The position numbers and the translations under genes were made by a program. Shown here piece by piece: positions 1 through 10,707 of a DNA stretch of 64,000 nucleotides. A model generated the notes under the pieces. The model was not told the DNA's origin and ran no database searches. It saw only the letters and a program-made list of their open reading frames with translations. The first letter of the stretch is position 1, and each line of letters begins with the position of its first letter. The stretch covers positions 552,922,136 to 552,986,135 of the forward strand of contig NC_081413.1 in NCBI RefSeq assembly GCF_030272615.1, read 5' to 3'. Origin of the DNA: Cryptomeria japonica. Lineage: Eukaryota; Streptophyta; Pinopsida; Cupressales; Cupressaceae.

Positions 1-949
1 AAACATTCCTCCTGTAATAGTTGGTACCGCATCATTTATTCTTCATGGCAAGAGTGGGTCATCTTTCCCTTTTTGTGTTGGAGTCCTAATTCGTGCTATA
101 TTACCTTGGTTCAAGTCTTTAATGTGTCCTCAAATCCTTTTTCTAGTCATTTAAGTCAAGTTCAGACAATTGATTGAACTCTTTGAACACGTTGAACCAT
201 TTTGAACTGGGTTCAATAGGTTCATTAGGTTCCATAGGTTCCAAGGTGTTCAGAAAAAGTTTCTCGTACTAACATTTTCTCTAAGTGTTTTGCAGCGGCT
301 CTTCCAAAAGTTCCTCCTGTTCGGTGATATAGCATTTGATTTGAACTTATTGAACTGAGTTCAAAGGGTCAAATATGTTCAACACAGCAAGTGGTCAACA
401 GTTTGATGCGGCGTACATCTTGAACTACTTGAACACTCAAGAAGTTGGTTTAAGATGTTCATATGGGTTCAATATTGGTGGGTCCCGCAGTTTCTAATGT
501 TTTGGGAAGTGCATTCATTGCTAAATACAGGGAGGTAGAACCATATCTTAAAGTGATGTCATTCTTTGGATTTTTCAAAGTAAGTAAACATTTTGGGAAC
601 TGGCAATTTCTTAAAGCACGCCGCCATGCATTCAATGCATGCGTGCGAAGGTCTAATCCGCCAACTTGCCACGTCCAGACTGAAATTGTGAAATCATTGC
701 AGTTAATGTATCTATATCATTACCTTTGCTAGTAAGGTATGAAAATTATTTGTGTTCTGCATTCATTACTTGCTGCTGGACTTTTGTATATGTTATCCCT
801 GGATAGAAGTCTTTCTTGCTGCTAGCCGTCGTCCAATTATACCACTGTGAAGGTGAGTCTTTCCTTATTTTCTCCAGTGTTTTCCCTTGCATTTTCTCTC
901 ATACAGAAGGTTTCATTGGAATCAAATTTAGGTTTCTTGTTTTGAAGTT
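1..949. other. Non-coding flank with GAAC/GTTC-dense tract
   Basis: I see no supportable gene here. From about 105 to 475 the tetranucleotides GAAC and GTTC, mostly as TTGAAC or GTTCAA, occur roughly 21 times in 370 bp, far more than expected in AT-rich DNA. The tract is upstream of the pseudogene at 950-4041 and could be its promoter region or an old degenerate repeat. A short open frame at 463-732 has no recognisable content. Confidence 0.4.
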
Positions 950-3900
950 ATGAAGTCCACTCTGCATTTGTTTGGAAACGTCTTTAGCTTGGCATCCACA
1001 GAAGCCATAGTTAGTGATACTGACCTGAAAGGAGAGAGCCTTGAAGAGTTGAAAGAAAGGGTGTTCAAGGGTATTGATAAGTCTTTTTGTATAGACATTT
1101 TGAGTAGTGGACTTTTAGAAGCCACAGCCTTTCCTCCAGCAATTCCTTGCCCAGAGTTAGTTCGGGAATGTATTGCTAGATACGACCCAGTATCTGAAAC
1201 TATTAAGAGAGATATTGGCGAAACCCTACTTGCCATTAATCGTGAGGTGATTGCTTCAATTTTTAAGATACCGGATTACCAATTTTTTAATTTTTCTCCT
1301 GCCCAGTCAATCAGTGAGTTCAATGCAGACAGAGCCCGACACCAAAATAATGTGGCAAAGTTCTGGTTGAAGGTCCCTCAGAGAGGTGGTTCTAGGTTAC
1401 CCAAAAATCCTAACAAGAACCACATGTTGCCACATATCCATGATGTGATGCTTCTGTTGCATCGAGCCGGAGGTTCCATCGAAGCTTATAGTTTTGATGA
1501 TTGGATTTATTGCTATGTGCAATTAGTTCTGGAAGGAAAACAATATTTGGATTGGGCAGAGTTAATTGTTGATTCAATGAGAGAGCAGTTGAGTCTAGCC
1601 AAGTAGTTTCAACAAAACTTCTTCATGTCCTCATATCTCTTGTATTGTCTAGCTTGTGTTAAGGAGTTAAGAGGTGTACCAAAGCAGCTCACTGAGGAAG
1701 ATGTTCCCGTGTATGAGTTCTATCCTATGCTGCAAAAAGACAACGCCCTACAAGATTTCAGAAGGATACACAATGCATTCCTGGGTGATATGTGTCATGA
1801 ACTGAAGAGTACAAAAGCTAAATGGATTTCAGATGATGCACAGACCTTGATTAAGAAGTTCAGTAGTTTTTACATCTAGTTCCCACGCTTTTGCTATATA
1901 CGGGTAGGAGGCTTTGAAGAGGAACCCTTCAAACTCCCTCACTTCTATTTTGATTGTTTTGTTTTAACAAAAGTATGCAGGCAACTAACCTCTGTGATCA
2001 AGAAGGCACAGCCTAAGGACAAGTGGGAAGGTCATTTTCCCATACAATTGGGAGTGTTGTCTTGTAATTCAATGTCTGATGCACTAAGTATAGGAGCAGA
2101 CCTTAGGAATTTTAATTTCTCTCTGTATTCTGAAAGGAAAGGGTTTGACAATAAGGGATTTTCTCGGAGCCTTGGCCTAATGCCTTATCTTCCCACGCCA
2201 CAGTTAGAAGATTTCTGGGAAGACTGTACAGATGAACTTGAAGTTTTAAAAAGGGAAAACATGAGACTGGTGCTAGAACAGGTTGTCTCTTTGCAAATAA
2301 AGTTAGACACTAAAGGGCTTGAAGAGGATTATCTTGAATTGTTTGAACCAAGATATTTAGCTCATGCAGAGACTGAAATGCTCCCAATTAATTGGGATGA
2401 GGAGGAAAATGATGACATACAATTGAGGACCAAACAAGTTCTAGAAAGAACCGTGGCATGGGTGGCTAAAAAGAAAGCAATAAAGTCAGGTGCCAAGTCC
2501 CTTTCTGCAAGAAATAATAAGGATCCTCCATCTTCACCAAAATGTCCTTCTAACAGTGCTCTTGTTTGTGCAGGTAAGGATACCAAGTCACCTCAGCCTA
2601 GATGCAGATCTAGTCCAACTCTGGATTTTAGTACCCCTTGGCATACTTGATCACGAAGTATCGCCCAGAGGAAGATGGACCAGGTCAAGGATATGGGAGT
2701 AAAGGATGTTGTGCGCTTGAGGCTCAGATTTTTGAAATTGAAGATTTGGATGGTGAAGTTGCTTGTGCTCTGGACTCCCAAATAGTGACTGTGGCTATGA
2801 CACCACCGCCAAAGATGATTGAAGGAGCTACTCATTCCGCTGTGACTCCTAAATGGTTAACAACCTCAGTGAACAAGAAAAGGAGCTTTCTTCTTGTGAC
2901 CATTCCAATTCAGGAAATGGTTGCTAAGTACACACAGAAGAATCCAAAGCCGAAAAGGTTCAAGACCACCGCTCACCTAAACAATGATGAAGAAACTGGA
3001 AAATGGATGGCCAAAATTGCATCATACAAACCGAAAGATGAAAATAGAGAGGCTGGTCCTGATGATTTTGAGATCACAAAAGTAGAGTTGGGAAAAATGA
3101 GCAGAGATACAGACAACCATTTTTTCCAAGTGTCAGCAAAGAAAATGTTTACCAGGTCAGAGAAGGATGGACGGGAGAAAAGAGAACTAAAACGACACAC
3201 AAGTGTTTTGGCTCAGTTCATCGATAGTATCGGTTGCCTTGGAGCAATTCTAATATCCCATGCTGCTGAGAACTTCAACCCAACTTCTCCGGAAAACAAG
3301 AGGTTGATGAACCAAGTTCAACGGGCTAAGAGCACTACTGAAGCAGTTGAGAAGTGGATTGAACAAATAATCAAAGACGGTGAGAAGTACATTACTGACT
3401 CCCAAAGATTGTGTGATGAAATACAAAGCCTTATTTCTGAAATTCAAAACCAGCTCATGTCATGGGAGAAAGAAGAGCACAAATGGCAAAATATCCTACC
3501 TCTGTTTGCCAAAATAGAAGAATATGGGACTACCAGGTTTCTGACAGAACATTCAATTAAGCTAGTGGCCGATGAATGTCAGCTTTTCGTGCTGAAGAAA
3601 ACTATCATTTGGCGAGTGCTTACCTTCTAGTCGATAATTATAGATGCAAGGACCTCTATTTATGAACTCCAGGATCTGCAAAGTAGTATAGTCAAGGATA
3701 ATAAGGTGGTTAATCCCGATCATGACTGGGAGTTAGGAATCTGCGGCTCAAGCACACAGGAAGAAATCAAATCTTTCCGGTTGAACATGGAGAAGATCAG
3801 AGTCAAGGGTAGCTTCACACCGGAGGATATAACCAAGGTGGCTAGGATCGAATCTATCATTTTCATTAGGAATGATCAGCTGCCGAAACACTCAGAGAAG

Positions 3901-4041
3901 ATGGTGCAACATAGGTGGAATAAAGAGGTGGCAAAGGTGAAACTCAATGCAATGAAAGTCTCAAGCCAATCCATGGTTCAAGAACTTACAACTTCTCATG
4001 ACACCCGCGAAGATGGGGAAGATGACAATGATGGAATATGA
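950..4041 (+). pseudogene. Intronless ~1030-codon pseudogene, unrecognised family
   Basis: Open frames at 950-1606, 1625-1879 and 1994-2650 lie in one reading frame, and those at 2638-3630 and 3706-4041 share a second frame. They therefore read as one protein of about 1030 residues interrupted by three TAG stops (1604-1606, 1877-1879, 3628-3630) and one frameshift near 2640. No intron is needed. The N-terminal part is mixed alpha/beta in look and contains motifs such as DDWIYCYVQLVLEGKQY. The middle (about residues 480-560) is rich in Lys, Ser and Pro. The C-terminal third is charged and probably coiled coil (around EIQSLISEIQNQL), and the protein ends in an acidic tail (EDGEDDNDGI). I see no reverse transcriptase, integrase, protease or zinc knuckle. 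The lack of introns and the decay by stops suggest a retroelement gag-like or repeat-borne gene, but function is unknown. The ATG at 950 is the first in the open stretch. Confidence 0.6.
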
Positions 4042-4970
4042 CATAATGCACCAATTTAGGACTAGTTTCCTTTATTTTTAAAACATTTCTCATAGTTATG
4101 CAAAGACTTCGGGACATCTGTCCCAAAATACTTCTTGTTGGTTTTGTAACTGTTTTACCGGGGAGTGGTCGAGTTTTTAGGGAGAGCGCTCCCGTTTAAA
4201 CTATAAATTAAGTAAAACAGATGGTAGAAGGGTTAGATTTTAGTAACTAATTTTGTGAGCTTTGACTCAAATTTTTGCTTTGGCATTTTCTGTTTTTAAT
4301 CAAAGGAAGAATCAGATGGTTGAGATCTGTTATGGAAAAAGATTGGCAGATGTATTTTTGTGTCATTGTTGCATAAGGATATATATATGAAATCTGATCG
4401 TATTGTTTTGGGGGAGAAGGAAGAACTGTGTATTTTGAATCTGAATAGATAACATGTCTTTGCATATGTTCATCTGATCAAGTAACAGTAATTGATCATT
4501 TCATTACAGTATTTCATTCTTCCTCTGATGTTCTTTCCTTTGAATGTGTTGTTTACTCTAGAAAAGATTCATGATTGAGGGCGGATTTATTTTTCTTGAA
4601 TCTGTTCATCTTTTGTTAATTTAGGTGGAGAAAGTATATTGAACTTTGTTTCAATTGTTGTTGTTGCATGCATTGAAAAATTAAGGAAAATAACTTACAT
4701 TGTTTGTGAGACATGTGGAAAATTTCAGCCTTTCATCCAAGAATGAAATAGGTGGCCTTACACGCTTTCTGGTTAAAAGCTTTCATTCAGATAAAAACAA
4801 AACACATTCCATGAAAAACCAAGATAGAGAGCTGTACCTATGCAAAAATTCAGAGGGAAGTGATTTGAACAACACTTACCCAACTATTCAGTGAATCATT
4901 TGTTCTTAGAATAAGGTAAAAAAATTTAAGATTAATCATTTAAAAATAAAGAGCAAATCTATTCACTAAC
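4042..4970. other. AT-rich intergenic sequence, no gene seen
   Basis: This stretch follows the pseudogene stop. It shows no open frame with recognisable content, no direct copy of the 1-949 flank that would mark paired LTRs, and no tandem repeat. Confidence 0.4.
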
Positions 4971-5252
4971 AATAGTACAAGCTCCCATAGCAATTACATA
5001 TTTTGGTTCAGGCATTTGTTCATATAATCTCACTAAAGAAGGAGCCATTTTCATGGTCACGGTTTCGGCTGTTATAAGTAAGTCGGCTTACCTAGGACTG
5101 GATCTTGGCACCAAACCATAACGATCAAAGTCTAATCGCGAACCTATTAATGAAGCAAATTCGATAAAACAACAACTAGTACCATAAAGGAGCGGTCATA
5201 GACTAGAGAGTCTCGCCCAATTGGACAGATCGTTTAGAGTAGTGGAAATCAC
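4971..5252 (-). pseudogene. ndhK: Nuclear plastid DNA fragment of ndhK
   Basis: Translating the minus strand gives the plastid NAD(P)H dehydrogenase subunit K, including [41 protein letters not shown] and the conserved block ending [14 protein letters not shown]. In the plastid this subunit sits in the Fe-S-carrying peripheral arm of the NDH complex. Here the copy is dead. It has a TGA where Trp is expected and a TAA where Gln is expected, and a Glu replaces the Gly of the TAGTV motif; all are C-to-T or G-to-A changes on the coding strand. Similarity stops abruptly at both ends: into AT-rich DNA after CTI, and into the ATGTAC microsatellite before the N-terminus. It is a nuclear insertion of plastid DNA rather than a functional gene. 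Confidence 0.9.
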
Positions 5253-5420
5253 ATATGTACATATGTACATATGTATATATGTACATATGTATATATGTAC
5301 ATATGTATATATGTACATATGTATATATGTACATATGTATATATGTACATATGTATATATGTACATATGTATATATGTACATATGTATATATGTACATAT
5401 GTACATATATATATATATAG
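5251..5420. repeat. Period-16 microsatellite (ATATGTACATATGTAT)n
   Basis: About ten units of a 16-bp alternating purine/pyrimidine motif run from the edge of the ndhK fragment to 5420, ending in a short (TA)n tract. The unit contains the palindromes ATATGTACATAT and GTAC, so both strands read alike and give spurious Tyr/Ile/Cys/Met-rich open frames. Confidence 0.95.
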
Positions 5421-5483
5421 CTCGCCTTCCTTCTCGACTAACGTGGCGCCACCCCTAACTTTTTAGAACCAACTCCTAGTTCC

Positions 5484-5590
5484 TCGTTCTATATAATTAT
5501 ATAATATAGATTATATAATATATATTATATATTATATAACATGTAATATATAATATTACATTATATATTATATAATATATTTTTTAATTT
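5484..5590. repeat. AT-only palindromic tract next to transposon end
   Basis: Runs of TATATTATATAATATAATA type sequence can fold on themselves. The same kind of tract adjoins the matching terminus at 20395-20970, so it is probably part of the transposon's subterminal region. Confidence 0.6.
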
Positions 5591-5764
5591 AAAATTACAA
5601 ATAAAAATCGGATATCTGATTTGCCTAGGTAATTACCATGCCAAGGTAACTGACACCCAGGCCAAGAAAAAAGTCAACATGAATTTTTGCGTTTTTAGGT
5701 GAGTGGAGAAGGCTATTTTTTTCACATCGCCACTTTTTGGCCCCCCATGATCCTGCACTAACCC
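5578..5764 (-). mobile_element. Terminal fragment of DNA transposon, copy A
   Basis: The reverse complement of this segment aligns over about 187 bp with the left end of the large transposon at 20215-20403, with roughly twenty mismatches. Both begin GGGTTAGTGCAGGATCA and carry a GATATC-centred palindrome about 142-144 bp inside the end (here 5604-5622). Similarity stops at the GGGTTA boundary, which fixes the terminus at 5764. The opposite end of copy A was not found; the element appears truncated to the left, towards the microsatellite and ndhK fragment. Confidence 0.75.
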
Positions 5765-5908
5765 CTATTGTACTTTTCATTGAGCTCTTGATCTTGGCAA
5801 AATCTCACAATACTGAAGTAGCGTATGTCACAATTAGGGTATCTCTTACAGTAATGCATATACTCTAATGATAGTTTTCTTATATTAGCATCTCAGATAT
5901 GACTAGCC

Positions 5909-7036
5909 TGTTACTACTTATCAAGTTGCCATTAGTTTTATGTTCAAAGTTATTCTATATACTCTAGTCGGTTACTACTACCGAGATATTCAGTCGGTAT
6001 GCACAGTCTAGTCGGTTACAGAAGAAAGTAGTCTCAGAGCGTAGTTTACACCGAGTATCATTTCATGTCTACCGAGCTGCAAAGATGACACGCCGAGTTG
6101 ATATACACCGAGTGAAACGTGTTACCAGATTCACTGAACCTGGACATACATATGAAAATGTGTTACAAGATCGAGGCACATAGAACCGTTATCACATTGG
6201 AAATTGCACTTAAAGATTGTGTATGATTTTGAGGTCATCTAACCAATGAAATATTTTGCATGGTTATTCATTCGATAAAACATGTTTGTAAGATCAAAGC
6301 AATGAATGGATCACCGACATAAGAGATCTATTTATACAGCATGAGTTAAGAATTAAAAAGGTGTGTGCATGAGTGTAAGAAGACTGCTATAGAGACACAG
6401 AGGTCACCGAGAAGGATTTAAAAGAACAGTCAAAGAACAGAGTAAATAGAAGGGTTTACCGAGTTACTATATGGGTTACCGAGGTATGTTGTAAGCAAGG
6501 TAATCTATTCTAAGTACATAGAATCTGCTATAACATTTCAGATGTAAAGTTGCAGATATTTGTAATGATTTATTGTAATATTTTGAAGTTGTAAGAGAAA
6601 CCTTTAACAGGCTAAAAGACTCTAATCAAATCTATAAATTGTAAAGCCTCTAACAAGGTGCAACATTTAGAATAAGTGTTGTAAAATCCTTTAGCAAGGT
6701 AGATCTAACAGATCTTGTTACTCCTAACAGGGTAAGCTATCAGAAATAGCTAAACATGTAGCTCTAACTGAGCACTCTTTATTATTGCAGTAGTGAAGTT
6801 GTGGGTGCCATCCCCACCGCAGTTTTTCTCTCTAACCAAGAGTTTCTGTGTAACCAAAATATATGTGTTATGGAGTGAATCATGTATGATTGTTATCTAT
6901 TTGTTTTAGCTTTATATTATGTTACTGCACTATTCTGTTTATGCATAAGCAATAAAGTTATTATTGAAGAAAAGTTTTGAAGTACTGATTCACCCCTCCC
7001 CTCTCAGTACATTAGCTTTCCATAGTGGGCCTAACA
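5909..7036 (+). mobile_element. Solo LTR (Copia-like) with TAGCC target duplication
   Basis: The segment starts TGTTACTACTT and ends GGCCTAACA, and is flanked on both sides by TAGCC (5904-5908 and 7037-7041), a perfect 5-bp target duplication. A TATA-like TATTTATA lies at 6329-6336 and an AATAAAG signal near 6950. The end, with TGATTCACCCCTCCCC before the terminal TAACA, resembles the 3' end of the Copia LTR at 59171-60403, so the two are probably related families. The 5' half is dense in CCGAG and its complement CTCGG. No internal region remains, so this is a recombination-derived solo LTR. Confidence 0.85.
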
Positions 7037-7041
7037 TAGCC

Positions 7042-7804
7042 AGGTATGAATTATGGTTACTCTTGGATATATTTATCTTCAGTATGTAAATGCGGTAAGT
7101 ATGTATGTATCACTATGTTCCAGACTGTACCATGGAACTAGCCTATTTGGTTTAGTTTTTATTGAATCATTTACATTAAGAGACTTCTTTGATTATAATT
7201 TTAAGTAGCAAATAAGGTGCTAACATGGATAACAAGACATATGGAAATATCGGTTATGTGATATGCAAGTATACTTCTCAAAAATGTTATTGTAACCTGG
7301 GTAATCTTTCGTCTTGTAGTCGATAGTATAGGAACTCTTTGTTGTCTCAATATAAAAGATGTCTTGGTTGCATTAGCAGTAGTGGAAAGTATACTATAAG
7401 CTTGTTGATATAAAAGTAGTCCTTTTTTTCGGCACTAACAAATCATGAACTGGTATGCAGCAAGGTTGTGTTGAGAATCTATTTTGCAGGTTATAGGGCT
7501 AGCTAGAAGTCTGTGAACTTAGATAAAGGAGGCAAGTTTTTACAAAGATTGGAGGCAGAATGTAGAAAATCCCTATGATGGGCCTGTTTAGCCCAAGATG
7601 AGGGGCTTGAGAAGGAAATTATGTAATGTTTAAATGTTGCAGAGATTTAGTACCATTACTTGACTGGACTTAATATCCTGGGCAAGGCCGAAGGTTTTCT
7701 CCTCTCCCCTCTTTCCTACCGGCACCCGCACTAAGCGGAGAATGTAATTCTATTTATTATTTAATAAAATATGGCTTCGGCCTTTTACCGAGCAAAAAAA
7801 AAAA
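7042..7804 (+). mobile_element. Possible LINE/SINE 3' tail ending in poly(A)
   Basis: The stretch ends in an A-run at 7794-7804 preceded by TTCGGCCTTTTACCGAGC and, further upstream, an AATAAAAT signal. A GC-richer 3' segment closed by poly(A) is typical of a non-LTR retrotransposon 3' end. No reverse transcriptase coding sequence is visible, so the assignment is tentative and the left boundary is unknown. Confidence 0.35.
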
Positions 7805-7880
7805 TCATATATATATATATAAAAATAAAATTAAACAAACAAATTTTTAAATATATATTTTTATTACCTAAGTTCTTCCA

Positions 7881-7970
<90 letters not shown>
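7881..7970. repeat. (CT)n followed by (TA)n microsatellite
   Basis: About 26 CT repeats pass directly into about 18 TA repeats. A loose pyrimidine-rich zone (TCTCTCTATCTAT) continues to about 8150. Confidence 0.95.
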
Positions 7971-7971
<1 letters not shown>

Positions 7972-8160
7972 ACTCACTCCTCTCTATCTCTTTCTATCTA
8001 TATCTCTTTATCTATATCTGCCTCTTTGTATCTCTCTCTATCTATTGCTATTTATACCATTCCTTTCTCATTAACTTCATATCTCCCTCCATCTCTCCTA
8101 CTCTATTTCTTTATCTCTCTTTCTCTCTCTTTCTCCTTACTCATACACCCTAGAATTGAT

Positions 8161-9237
8161 GTCGATGTTCTTGATTTACCAATGGAGTTTGACAAACTTG
8201 ACCATCTCATCTACTACAATGGCCCATTGATGCAAGGCATGAGTTTGTATGAGGTAAGATCTACCTTGTTCAAAGCATATTTATCATTTCAATTAGATTA
8301 TATAACAACAACTGACAACCTTTTTCATAATTATTGTGCAAATATGTAGTTTCCTCCAAGCCTACGCATTGCATACATTAAGGATTATTCTGAGAACGGA
8401 GTTGAACATTCTAAAAGTTCTCCCGAAGTCACTCTAGCTTCTTTGCTTGTAACATTAGACTTGTATGGTTTCAAAAATATGCAAAGGTTGTCAGACGAAA
8501 TGGAAATGCTAACAAAGTTAGAAGACTTAAGATTATGGAACTGCCATAGTTAAAGGAACTTCCTTCCAAATTGGGAGATCTCGGGAATCTAAAATAGATG
8601 AGACTAAATGGATGCACTGAATTGAAAGAGTTGCCTTCAAACTTTGACAAACTTAGCAATTTGACATCTTTGTTCATTTCCTTCAAACTTTGGCTAGCTC
8701 AAAGAGTTAGAAGAGTTACAATTGTACAACTGTTCTGGGTTACAAGCGTTGCCATCAGACTTTGGCCACCTCAAAAATTTAGAAGAGTTGCAATTGTACA
8801 ACTATTCTAAGTTAAAAGCGGTGCCTTCAGACTTTGGCCACCTCAAAAATTTAGAAGAGTTACAATTGTACAGTTGTTCTAGGTTAAAAGTGTTGCCTTT
8901 AGACTTTGGTCACCTCAAAAATTTAGAAGAGTTACAATTGTACAATTGTTCTGAGTTAAAAGTGTTGCCTTCAGACTTTGGCCACCTCAAAAATTTAGAA
9001 GAGTTACAATTGTACAACTGTTTTGGGTTAAAAGAGTTGCCTTCAGACTTTGGCCACCTCAAAAATTTAAGAGTGTTAAAATTGAGCGGTTGTTCTGGAT
9101 CAGCAAAGTTGCCTTCAAACTTTGGTCAGCTCAAAAATTTAAAAAAGCTAGATTTGGAGGATTGTTCTAGGTTAGAAAAATGGCCATTAAGCTTTGCTGA
9201 TCTAATAGAGCTAAAGGAGATTTGCTTGACAGGTTGA
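8161..9237 (+). pseudogene. Leucine-rich-repeat resistance-type pseudogene
   Basis: Reading frames carry LRRs of the type common in TIR-NBS-LRR resistance proteins, with repeated LPSDFGHLKNLEELQLYNCS units. The upstream part (8161-8253, VLDLPMEFDKLDHLIYYNG) is followed by a plausible phase-0 intron, GTAAGA at 8254 to TAG at 8349. The next coding stretch has KNMQRLSDEMEMLTKLEDLRLWNC. The part before the repeat array has stops near 8550 and 8596 and a shift or deletion near 8680. From 8722 to 9237 one open frame of about 170 residues covers the repeats and ends at a TGA. No TIR or NB-ARC domain is present. In the family, LRRs mediate recognition; this relic is almost certainly non-functional. 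Confidence 0.75.
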
Positions 9238-9260
9238 TCCTCAACTTTAAAAGATTCGTT
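8685..9260 (+). repeat. Eight 72-bp tandem LRR units
   Basis: The phrase ACTTTGGCCACCTCAAAAA or a close variant recurs at an exact 72-bp spacing (about 8685, 8757, 8829, 8901, 8973, 9045, 9117, 9189). Each unit encodes one 24-residue LRR. The central five units are nearly identical, and the outer units are diverged. Confidence 0.9.
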
Positions 9261-10112
9261 TCCCGATAATTTCAAAGGAAATGATTGTACAGTAATTGGA
9301 TTATGAAAAAGAGTTTTTAAAAAAATTGAGTATGGAGTTGAAAAAATGTAATGTAATAATTGTCCAATTTATGGATTATGAATAAGAGTTAAAAAAGTTG
9401 AATACAGACTTCAAAGAATGTAATTAAATAATTCACCCCTCAATTGTTACATTGAGGAGGATTTCCATTATTTTTAAAATTTCTTAAGGTTTGTGATTTT
9501 CAATGGTTTTTCATATTATTTTAGTTAAATATTATTTTTAATTATATTTAAGTTATTTTATTTTTTTAATAAATTTAATATATTGATTTTTATAAAGCTA
9601 ATCATATTTTAAATAACAAATATAATATATTAATTTTTATTGGTTTTTCAATATATAAAAGAGACATTTTATTAATTCTTGTAATATCTTTAATAATTTT
9701 GATTTATGTTATAATTAGGTAAATAAAATAATTTCAAAGTAAAATAAAATAATTATTGATAAAAATGACTCTACAATAAATAATGTAAATTAAATAAAAT
9801 AACTCTTAAATAAATAAAATAATTTATGAATGATATTTCTCAATGTTGTTTAAATAGATGTATTTAAGATATGATTTTATTTTTAGTTAGTAAATAGTTG
9901 GATAGGCCAGCACTTGTATTGATAATAAAGTTTGTACATTTACAGGAGGTGACTGTGTGTCATTGCCCTCCTACCCAAAATGCAGACATAGAGCCAAAAA
10001 TGACCAAAGAGGCAGTCTATGTCTGCTTGACATTCTCTGCCCATTTAACAGCAAAATTTGGGCACAAAGAAAGCTAGACCTTCTACATATGACTAAACTT
10101 CTACCTATCTTT
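9238..10112. other. AT-rich intergenic sequence, no gene seen
   Basis: Nothing coding is visible. A 70-bp imperfect tandem duplication containing TGGATTATGAA lies at about 9298-9440. The rest is mostly AT-rich, with a more complex segment at 9905-10112 before the Copia insertion. Confidence 0.4.
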
Positions 10113-10574
10113 TGTTAGGGTTTCAAGCAGATCCGAAGCAAATATGAACTAACAATTATATGCAAATTTAAATACAAAAGATAAAGAAATAAAAAAAGAC
10201 ACAGATAACATAGAGATTTAACGTGGTTCACCTAGAATGGGTTACGTCCACCATACACAGTCGTCCAATCTTTCTTATTATCCAGCAAAAATAGTACATC
10301 AACCTTTCAATGCCTTAAGTATCCCAGCCGCTTATAACATGCATTTTTAGGGCAAAAACAAAGTCGACCTTTTTAGGGTTTTATTACAATGTCGATTTTC
10401 ATCAAAAAAATTCCCAGAAAAAAATTTTCTCGGGGGTTCCTGCCCCCGAACCCTCATTTTTCTCGGGGGCTGCCACCCCTGAACCCCTGCCTGGGGCTCG
10501 GCCCGACCCCGGACCCCGACGAGGATACGTGCTGAGTGTACAGTGCTTTGTTGATCAGTCGCCACATTTCAACA
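10113..10574 (-). repeat. 3' LTR of Copia element
   Basis: It matches 14661-15090 from TGTTAGGGTTTCAAGCAG to the terminal CATTTCAACA on the plus strand. It includes a GC-rich block with CTCGGGGG and GCCCCCGAA repeats, partly duplicated here relative to the other LTR. Confidence 0.95.
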
Positions 10575-10590
10575 ATCTCCCACTTGGAGA
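10575..10590 (-). other. Polypurine tract of Copia element
   Basis: On the minus strand AAGTGGGAGATT abuts the 3' LTR, the position where plus-strand DNA synthesis is primed. A second copy of the same block, ATCTCCCACTTGGAGACT on the plus strand, lies about 38 bp further inside. Confidence 0.75.
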
Positions 10591-10707
10591 CTGATCAGGC
10601 TCCACACCGAACAATCTCCCACTTGGAGACTCATACTACATGACACCACTGTACATGCAACATCCACTAGATAAAAAACTAGGACTCGACTGGTATAAAT
10701 TCCACAA

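Noticed and set aside
463-732. 89-codon frame near the left edge
   Set aside because: No recognised motif, and it begins within the GAAC/GTTC tract; not supportable.
5203-5466. Open frames on both strands rich in Tyr, Ile, Cys and Met
   Set aside because: They lie in the period-16 microsatellite, whose two strands read alike; repeated codons only.
7771-8349. A 192-codon plus-strand frame
   Set aside because: The first two thirds translate (CT)n and (TA)n repeats; only the last part belongs to the LRR relic.
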